DNA from: Candidatus Jordarchaeia archaeon
GTDB taxonomy: Archaea > Asgardarchaeota > Jordiarchaeia > Jordiarchaeales > Freyrarchaeaceae
Direction: 5' to 3'
Length of the DNA: 9,268 bases
Assembly (NCBI GenBank): GCA_018383835.1
Contig: JAHAWR010000058.1
Location: 1 to 9,268, forward strand
Shown here one piece after another: positions 4,575 to 9,268 of the stretch. Within the stretch, counting starts at the first letter, position 1; each line of letters opens with the position of its first letter. The position numbers and the translations under genes were made by a program. A model generated the notes under the pieces. It made no database searches, was not told where the DNA came from, and saw only the letters and a list, made by a program, of their open reading frames with translations.

Positions 4575-6500
4575 TTGGAGTATGGTGTCTTTCCGTTTGG
4601 TTGGTGGTTTTCATTGTGTACGTCTTTTCTGAGCGAGCAACTTGGGAGGGTTAGCAGGCTCTTAAAGTCGGGCATCCGCAGCCAAGTCAAAGAGTACTCC
4701 GAAAAACTGGGCGCAACATCCGGACTCTACGGCTTCTTTTCTAGCCTCATCTGCTCCGAGCCGAGCTTTGCGAGGGCACGTGAGACCGCCCGTGCGTTCT
4801 TCGGGTCTGATAAGGTTGGCTTCGCCGCCATAGATGGGACGGAGTACTCCCAGGTCTTCTTCGATATGGTCCTCTTTTTTGGTGGAGCATACGCGTCGAC
4901 GGGAACCGTGGAGTTCCACGACGACGCTCCCCCAAGTGTGAGCTATGACAGCCGGATACTGCGTGAGGGGTGCGGGATTTCAAGCTGCGTCCCCCTCTTC
5001 CTGAACCAGGTTGTTGAGGTTGACCAAACGTTCTTCACGGAGGAAGGCGGGCTCTCGAGGCCCCTCGCGGACGAGGAGCTCATCAACAACTCCCGTATAG
5101 CGAACTGGATCATGACCTTTGCTGAGTTCTACCTGGCATACCTCTTCGCCTCCAATAGAAACCCTGATACGAAGATAATACTCATGGACCGCTCCCTCTC
5201 GAACACCCACTCCTCAATCTTGTACGACACCTCTAGGAGAAGACTCTGGAAGATGTGCGCCATACTGGGATTCAAGGTTGACGGGACTCCGATAGACGAG
5301 AACGACCTGATGCTGGCCAGGCACCGGGTCGTGAACACTGGGCTCAGCCTTCCTCCCCCCAGAGGAGACTACTTGAAGTCCAGCGTGTTTTTCCTGCTTG
5401 AGCGCTCAGACACGCCACTGACGCCGCGCCAAGTGTGCGACATGCTTGGCGTCAGGGGGGAAGGAGAAGATAGGGTTAAAAGCCATCTTAAGTCCCTCGC
5501 CGCCAAAGGGGTACTCGTCGAGAAGAGGAACAAGTACCACGTGGCTGAGAGGTACAGGGACTCGTGGAGTAGGGTTAGGAGGGTCGTGGAAGAAGTTGGG
5601 AGGCGCCTCTTCCTGGAGGACGTAGGGGAGGAGGACGAGAACAAGATGTGGTTAAACGTGGACGGCGAGCACCGCATCCTGACAACGCTGGATCTAGCTT
5701 TCCTAACACTCTTCGCCCAGCACATGGCCATGGAGGAGTGCTGGAGGAACAGGAAGCTTTTTGCTGGAGTGATAAAGGACACTTACGCACGCGACTTCAA
5801 GAACCATGTAGTTCCTATCTGCCAGCGCGCCCAAGTGTTTAAGGATGCCCCGCCACAGGAGACGCTTTCGATCCTGCCGAACACAGACCGCATGCTTCTC
5901 CAGTCCTTCTCGACCGAATTCTGGGAGGACGTGAAGCCGCCGTGGTCACTCATAGAGTACGACTCAGTCTTCCCAACTATAATCCCCGACAGGGGGAGAG
6001 GGGTTAACTATGTCCTCGGAGCTAGAAGGAACAAAACAGCCATAGAGCGCCTCTTCCTCAGAACCTACGTTCAGCTTGCCGAGGGGAGACGCGACCCCCT
6101 CCTGAGAAGCAACGTCCTCCTCGTGGACAGACTGGTCTACCCCGAGTTCGACCTGAGGGACGAGACAGTTCTTCCCCTAGTTAACGTCTACAGCGGCTGC
6201 GAGGAGCCCATAAAAGTCATTATATACCGGGACAAGAAGCTGGATAACCCAATTCAGAACATGCTCCTATGCGTTCTAGCATCCATGAGTACCTCCTCTC
6301 TCCCGGAAGCCTTCGGGCATAACAAGCCCCTCTTCATAGCCGACAAGGCGGCTAAATGGCACTATAGCTTATTCAAGAGAGTAATAGACTCGGTGAAGAA
6401 CTGGGTCGCCAACAACAGGGAAGTCAGAAAGTTTATCTTCTACATGTCCAGCTTCAGAGAGAAAAGGGTGCAGTTCGAACAGGGCAGACGCGCAAAGTAG
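4575..6500 (+). CDS. nurA: NurA-family nuclease with internal winged-helix domain
   Basis: 641 residues. NurA is a metal-dependent 5'-3' exonuclease/endonuclease that works as a dimer docked on the HerA hexamer. The N-terminal catalytic half shows AAIDGTEYS with Asp87, TFAEFYLAY with Glu184, and IILMDRSLS with Asp205 (family DGSL, here DRSL). These correspond to the metal-binding Asp, Glu and Asp of archaeal NurA. A winged-helix domain follows at about 265-328: TPRQVCDMLGV, recognition-like helix DRVKSHLKSLAAKG, then a wing around VLVEKRNKYHV. The NurA fold then resumes with GVIKDTYARDF (398-408), NVLLVDRL (513-520) and the end motif KPLFIADKAAKW (584-595). Archaeal NurA is usually about 330-450 residues, so the extra length is the winged helix plus longer linkers. 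TTG 4575 is the longest start; TTG 4614 (628 residues) is plausible, since residues 1-13 are oddly aromatic. herA follows in the same direction after 208 bp. The NurA call rests on motifs and on the herA neighbour. Confidence 0.82.
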   Translation: MEYGVFPFGWWFSLCTSFLSEQLGRVSRLLKSGIRSQVKEYSEKLGATSGLYGFFSSLICSEPSFARARETARAFFGSDKVGFAAIDGTEYSQVFFDMVLFFGGAYASTGTVEFHDDAPPSVSYDSRILREGCGISSCVPLFLNQVVEVDQTFFTEEGGLSRPLADEELINNSRIANWIMTFAEFYLAYLFASNRNPDTKIILMDRSLSNTHSSILYDTSRRRLWKMCAILGFKVDGTPIDENDLMLARHRVVNTGLSLPPPRGDYLKSSVFFLLERSDTPLTPRQVCDMLGVRGEGEDRVKSHLKSLAAKGVLVEKRNKYHVAERYRDSWSRVRRVVEEVGRRLFLEDVGEEDENKMWLNVDGEHRILTTLDLAFLTLFAQHMAMEECWRNRKLFAGVIKDTYARDFKNHVVPICQRAQVFKDAPPQETLSILPNTDRMLLQSFSTEFWEDVKPPWSLIEYDSVFPTIIPDRGRGVNYVLGARRNKTAIERLFLRTYVQLAEGRRDPLLRSNVLLVDRLVYPEFDLRDETVLPLVNVYSGCEEPIKVIIYRDKKLDNPIQNMLLCVLASMSTSSLPEAFGHNKPLFIADKAAKWHYSLFKRVIDSVKNWVANNREVRKFIFYMSSFREKRVQFEQGRRAK

Positions 6501-6708
6501 CCGGAAAAGCCCACCGAAGCCAGAACACCCCACGGCTGCGAAACTGGGCCAGGAAGCGCTAAAGCGCAACTTCCCATGGAAGGTTCATAAAAGATGCGTG
6601 ACCACCACCTGCAGGGCGGTATGGTTCACATAAAAGGTTAAAAACGGGCTTCCAGTGGTGGGTCTAAGTTTTTATTTTTCCCTTTCCAAGTTTAGATGGG
6701 TGTGACCG
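6501..6708 (+). promoter_or_regulatory. nurA-herA spacer with hairpins and repeated TATA-like boxes
   Basis: Just past the nurA stop, CCA-GGAA-GCGC (6549-6559) pairs with GCGC-TTCC-TGG (6564-6579) around the tetraloop TAAA with small bulges, a compact 11-bp hairpin. Two near-copies of a TATA-like block follow, GGTTCATAAAAG (6582-6593) and GGTTCACATAAAAG (6623-6636). CACCAC (6603-6608) can pair with GTGGTG (6655-6660). The box nearest herA is AAGTTTTTATTTTTC (6666-6680), centre near 6673, predicting a start near 6699. The region therefore looks like more than a simple spacer: at least one promoter for herA, perhaps also a processed or regulatory RNA. Confidence 0.45.
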
Positions 6709-8535
6709 TTGAGCGGGTTGAACGACCGGGGGAGCCTCTTCTTCACCGATTTTGATGGGCGTTTCAGGGCGAGGCTAAGCAAGGTTGAGCCTGCTAGAGC
6801 CGCGTCAGACGAGAGGCTCGGCACTTCTGCCCCATACACCTGCACCGTGCTCGTCGAGTATGATAGGGAGCTGTTGAGGCTCCTCGACGTCGGCATGCTC
6901 CTCGCGGTCAGGAACTTTAAGAGCGGGGAAGAGACAAAGTGCTATACTCTCATGGAGCTTTCCCGCTTCTGGCCGGAGCACTTCGGCCTCCTAGGAGTTA
7001 AGGAGCACCATTATTTCCCCATGCAGTTCGAGGTGATAGAGCAAACAGTCCAAGACTGGGAGACTGAGGACAAGGCGACCATGGCGATATACATTTCAGC
7101 CATACCCGTGAACTACAACCTTGTTGTTTCGGGCGAGTCGGTGGAGTATGTCCGGGGGTTCTCTTACCCTGTCGTGGGGGAGCAGGTTTACGTCCTTAAC
7201 AGGGAGATGGTAAAGAGCATGTACAATCGCGGAGTCGCCGAGAAGGTTCAAGGGGAGGGGGGGCACATTGGGAGCCTGAAGATGTTCGAGTCCGCTGGAG
7301 AGGAGATCCCCATATACGTCGACTACGAGTCCCTCGTGCGCTACCACTTCGGCATCTTCGCCTTCACGGGGGGCGGGAAGAGCAACCTCCTCGCAACCCT
7401 CATAAGGAAAACACTGCGCCACACCCGGGACACGAAGGTCGTAGTCTTCGACATCTCATGTGAATACCCCTTCCTCCTCATGGATCTCTTGGCGGATCCG
7501 TCGATCCCGTCCATGGTCGTCTTGGAGCGGATGGTCGACTCGCCTCAAGAGTTCAGCCTCTCCATAGTTAAGCCGAAAAAGTACGAGAACGACCCGCGAG
7601 TCCTCAAGGGACTCGAGAAGATCCTCTCGATGGGAAGGGTTACTCACCTTGTGAGGCGTAGCGTTGAGACGCCAACCTTTGCGGACATATTCAAGACACT
7701 GGATAACTTGGCAAACGCCAACGCTGACAAACCAAACTACGCGAACGCCATCGCCGAGATAAGGATGTTCACGGACAGCTACATGACGGCGAGGGGCTAC
7801 GTGGAAGAGGACGAGATCGACGGTGAATACGTGAGGCACCTGGACGAACACGTGGAATACTTCAAGACAACCTATGCGATCTATGATAGAAGCAACTTTT
7901 ACGGGTGGATGTCGTCCCTAAAAACAATATACTCAAAGATTAAGGAGAGGGAGGCTGAGGAGGAGGTTGCCGGCGGGATCGCCCCGAAAACCATAGTTGA
8001 AAAGCTGTTCGAGAGCAACTTGAGGCTCATATGCCTTTCAATAGGAGACCCAGAAACCATAAAGCAGCTGACGATCAACACAGTCAGAACCTCCCTCTCC
8101 AGGAGGAAGAGGGAGTTCAGCGTTAAGCCTTACATACTCTTCGTCTGGGATGAAGCGCAGGAGTTCGCCCCAGCCCCCGACAAGGCGAGGGGAATAGAGA
8201 GGACTTGCTCGGAGGAGGTTGAAAGGCTCCTCAGGCAGGGGAGAAAGTACGGTTTAGGAGGCTGCCTCGCAACTCAGCGCATAGCACATCTGAACACCTC
8301 AGCCCTACAGCAGCTACACACATACTTCGTCGGCACCCTCCCAAGACCATACGACAGAGGGCTGATCAGCAACACCTTCATGTTGGACAGAGAGATACTC
8401 GAGAGAACACTGGAATTCACGCCTGGAGAGTGGCTCCTCTCAAGCTACACCGCGACAGGAATGACGAACGTGCCGATATTCATAAAGTCAGAGGACACAG
8501 AGCAGCAACTGGACAAGTTCATGAATACACTGTAA
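6709..8535 (+). CDS. herA: HerA-family DNA translocase/helicase ATPase
   Basis: 608 residues. HerA forms a hexamer of the FtsK/HerA class that moves along double-stranded DNA and activates NurA. The N-terminal region (about 1-205) fits the HAS-type beta domain, with FSYPVVGEQVYVLN (151-164). The ATPase core has P-loop FAFTGGGKSNLL (217-228, Lys224), in which Ala218 replaces the usual first Gly of G-x4-GKS. Next come FDISCEYPFLL (247-257, family D-x-x-GEY), a helical insert (about 285-435), Walker B ILFVWDEAQEF (476-486, Asp481 and Glu482), sensor CLATQRIAHL (519-528) and an arginine-rich stretch FVGTLPRPYDRGLI (540-553) where the finger would lie. GEWLL (573-577) is the usual late strand. An in-frame TGA at 6703 rules out an earlier start. 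TTG 6709 follows a weak GGGTGTGA site, and TTG 6718 is the next option. It is downstream of nurA with its own promoter, and no mre11 or rad50 is adjacent. Family assignment is strong; an accessory rather than housekeeping role is inferred. Confidence 0.9.
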   Translation: MSGLNDRGSLFFTDFDGRFRARLSKVEPARAASDERLGTSAPYTCTVLVEYDRELLRLLDVGMLLAVRNFKSGEETKCYTLMELSRFWPEHFGLLGVKEHHYFPMQFEVIEQTVQDWETEDKATMAIYISAIPVNYNLVVSGESVEYVRGFSYPVVGEQVYVLNREMVKSMYNRGVAEKVQGEGGHIGSLKMFESAGEEIPIYVDYESLVRYHFGIFAFTGGGKSNLLATLIRKTLRHTRDTKVVVFDISCEYPFLLMDLLADPSIPSMVVLERMVDSPQEFSLSIVKPKKYENDPRVLKGLEKILSMGRVTHLVRRSVETPTFADIFKTLDNLANANADKPNYANAIAEIRMFTDSYMTARGYVEEDEIDGEYVRHLDEHVEYFKTTYAIYDRSNFYGWMSSLKTIYSKIKEREAEEEVAGGIAPKTIVEKLFESNLRLICLSIGDPETIKQLTINTVRTSLSRRKREFSVKPYILFVWDEAQEFAPAPDKARGIERTCSEEVERLLRQGRKYGLGGCLATQRIAHLNTSALQQLHTYFVGTLPRPYDRGLISNTFMLDREILERTLEFTPGEWLLSSYTATGMTNVPIFIKSEDTEQQLDKFMNTL

Positions 8536-8566
8536 GCCAAAAAATGAAAATCAAGCCGTTGTTAGC

Positions 8567-8584
8567 AGTTTCCAAGTAGAAACT
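8567..8584. repeat. Short perfect hairpin between herA and the IS607 remnant
   Basis: AGTTTC (8567-8572) and GAAACT (8579-8584) pair perfectly around CAAGTA. The right arm runs into the TATA box of the tnpA remnant. It could be a weak herA end signal or lie near the left end of the insertion sequence, but I cannot fix that end from the sequence. Confidence 0.35.
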
Positions 8585-8592
8585 TTAAATAG
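8580..8592 (+). promoter_or_regulatory. TATA promoter of the IS607 tnpA remnant
   Basis: AAACTTTAAATAG has a centre near 8586 and predicts a start near 8612, which puts ATG 8616 at or near the 5' end of a leaderless message. It would also read through into tnpB. Confidence 0.5.
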
Positions 8593-8615
8593 TTGTAAGT
8601 ATAGATAAGTTACTG

Positions 8616-8920
8616 ATGAGTGAGGGACTCTACACACTCAAAGAAGCTAAGAAGCTCCTTGGAGCCACTACACGATGGTTTCGGAGAGAAAGGCTTCTAA
8701 AGTGATGATCGCCTACGAAGACAGGTTAACGAGGTCTGAATTTAAAACTCTGAGAAAGCCATTCTCAACCTTCAGAACCGATAAAAGTGGTAAACCACAA
8801 AGCCGCGAGAGTCGACGAACTAATAACTATTGTCTCACACTTCGCTGGAAAACTCTCGGAATAAGGAGCCATAGATATAAAGAGGTCGTTAGCTGTGTCA
8901 GAAAGCTCATACCAAGTTAG
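8616..8920 (+). pseudogene. tnpA: IS607-family tnpA (serine recombinase), internally deleted and frameshifted
   Basis: Intact IS607 TnpA is about 200 residues: a MerR-like helix-turn-helix, then a serine-resolvase domain. Here frame A starts at ATG 8616 with LYTLKEAKKLLGATTR, the N-terminal helix-turn-helix, and stops at TGA 8703-8705. Frame B picks up at about 8694 with VMIAYEDRLTR, a late resolvase motif. Everything between, including the catalytic serine region, is missing, an inferred loss of roughly 100 residues. Frame C (8787-8864) reads VVNHKAARVDELITIVSHFA and ends at TAA. Frame B resumes with GIRSHRYKEVVSCVRKLIPS to TAG 8918-8920. The protein cannot be active. The frame-B stretch 8675-8920 could be mistaken for an 81-residue gene but is only part of this wreck. 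Its 3' end overlaps the tnpB start, as in intact IS607 elements. Confidence 0.85.
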
Positions 8921-9268
8921 ATCCTACAAAGTAAAGCATAATTGCGACGTTAAATGGTTCTTAGAGGCTTACAGGTGGCTATTACAGAGAGCAATCGACG
9001 AGACCTGGAAAAACATAACTTGGAAGGAGAAGATCATCAAGAAAAGGTTGATTCCGATAATTCCGAAGAGCAACGAGTTCAAACGCAACCTAAGAAACTC
9101 TTTACTTAGAAACTGGGTTTTCTGCGCTCACTACGCTGACTCCGCAATCAAGCAAGCATACTCAATTCTGAAGTCTTGGAGGAGGAACTACTTGAAGGGG
9201 AGAAGGGCGAAAACGAAGCCTGTCGTTAAGAAGAAGTTCGTCAGGGTGAAGGAAACACTGTACTCCTA
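8895..9268 (+). CDS. tnpB: IS607-type TnpB (RNA-guided nuclease family), N-terminal part, cut by window edge
   Basis: GTG at 8895 opens 124 residues that run off the right edge with no stop. It is the first start codon after the in-frame TAA at 8862 and overlaps the tnpA remnant by 26 bp, the normal IS607 arrangement. The N-terminal TnpB region is recognisable: SYKVKHNCDVKWFLEAYRWL, then IPIIPKSNEF, SAIKQAYSILKSWRRNYLKG and KPVVKKKFVRVKETLYS, matching archaeal OrfB proteins. TnpB cuts DNA guided by an RNA made from the element's 3' end. The RuvC Asp/Glu residues, the zinc finger and the guide-RNA end lie outside the window, so whether the gene is complete is unknown. Unlike tnpA next to it, this part shows no frameshift. 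Confidence 0.85.
   Translation, partial: MSESSYQVRSYKVKHNCDVKWFLEAYRWLLQRAIDETWKNITWKEKIIKKRLIPIIPKSNEFKRNLRNSLLRNWVFCAHYADSAIKQAYSILKSWRRNYLKGRRAKTKPVVKKKFVRVKETLYS

Larger units (their letters stand above)
8616..9268 (+). mobile_element. IS607-family insertion sequence, transposase decayed, right end outside window
   Basis: The tnpA remnant and overlapping tnpB in the same direction define an IS607-type element. The left boundary should lie in the 80 bp between the herA stop (8535) and ATG 8616. IS607 elements lack terminal inverted repeats and target duplications, so the edge cannot be placed by eye. The element no longer encodes a working recombinase. Confidence 0.75.

Noticed and set aside
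4582..4632. ATG at 4582 as the nurA start or as an upstream peptide
   Set aside because: It is out of frame with nurA and stops after 16 codons. A control peptide cannot be excluded, but nothing supports one.
4394..4690. Minus-strand frame of 98 codons
   Set aside because: It is antisense to the start of nurA and its promoter, with no start signal or recognisable motif.
6696..6755. ATG at 6696 as the herA start
   Set aside because: It lies in another frame and reaches a stop after about 20 codons, while the herA frame has a TGA at 6703.
1..9268. CRISPR array, tRNA or rRNA
   Set aside because: I found no regularly spaced direct repeats, no cloverleaf with a T-loop GTTC-A in context, and no ribosomal RNA sequence.

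Overview
The window reads as chromosomal DNA of a thermophilic archaeon, most likely Thermoproteota (crenarchaeal, perhaps Thermofilum-like; the lineage is inferred from gene content only). The archaeal signs are BRE/TATA-type promoters about 25-50 nt ahead of starts, frequent GTG and TTG starts, Shine-Dalgarno sites such as GGGAGG, GAGGAG and AAGGAGGG, a two-domain KaiC/RadA-like ATPase, a NurA/HerA pair, and an archaeal IS607-type tnpB. I see no rRNA, tRNA or CRISPR array.

Layout. Positions 1-635 (minus) hold the N-terminal 211 residues of a zinc-dependent medium-chain dehydrogenase that runs off the left edge. Positions 718-2091 (minus) encode a tandem KaiC-domain ATPase. Positions 2092-2535 carry no intact gene, but hold a T-rich tract, a hairpin near the ATPase promoter, a start-less and probably decayed minus-strand reading frame (2238-2477), and a perfect 12-bp inverted repeat that could also belong to a short plus-strand RNA ending in a T tract. 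Positions 2536-2928 (minus) encode a small membrane protein. Divergent from it, 3122-3970 (plus) encodes a cysteine-rich protein with two 4Fe-4S clusters.

Positions 3971-4574 hold a frameshifted fragment that resembles the N-terminus of an archaeal Trm11-type tRNA methyltransferase (4110-4411), then a GC-rich hairpin and the next promoter. Positions 4575-6500 encode an unusually long NurA-family nuclease with an internal winged-helix domain. Positions 6709-8535 encode a HerA-family hexameric ATPase. The two are collinear but separated by 208 bp with hairpins and several TATA-like boxes, and no mre11 or rad50 lies beside them in the window. Positions 8616-8920 are a deleted, frameshifted IS607 tnpA. 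From 8895 an apparently open tnpB runs off the right edge.

How it fits together. NurA and HerA are known partners: the HerA hexamer translocates DNA and feeds the NurA dimer, which degrades it. In many archaea they sit with Mre11-Rad50 and resect DNA ends. This pair lacks those neighbours, has a DNA-binding-like insertion in the nuclease, and lies beside a decayed transposon and another gene remnant. That makes a specialised or accessory NurA-HerA module (alternative repair, or defence against foreign DNA) the most interesting hypothesis in the window. It rests on context and domain layout, not on direct evidence.
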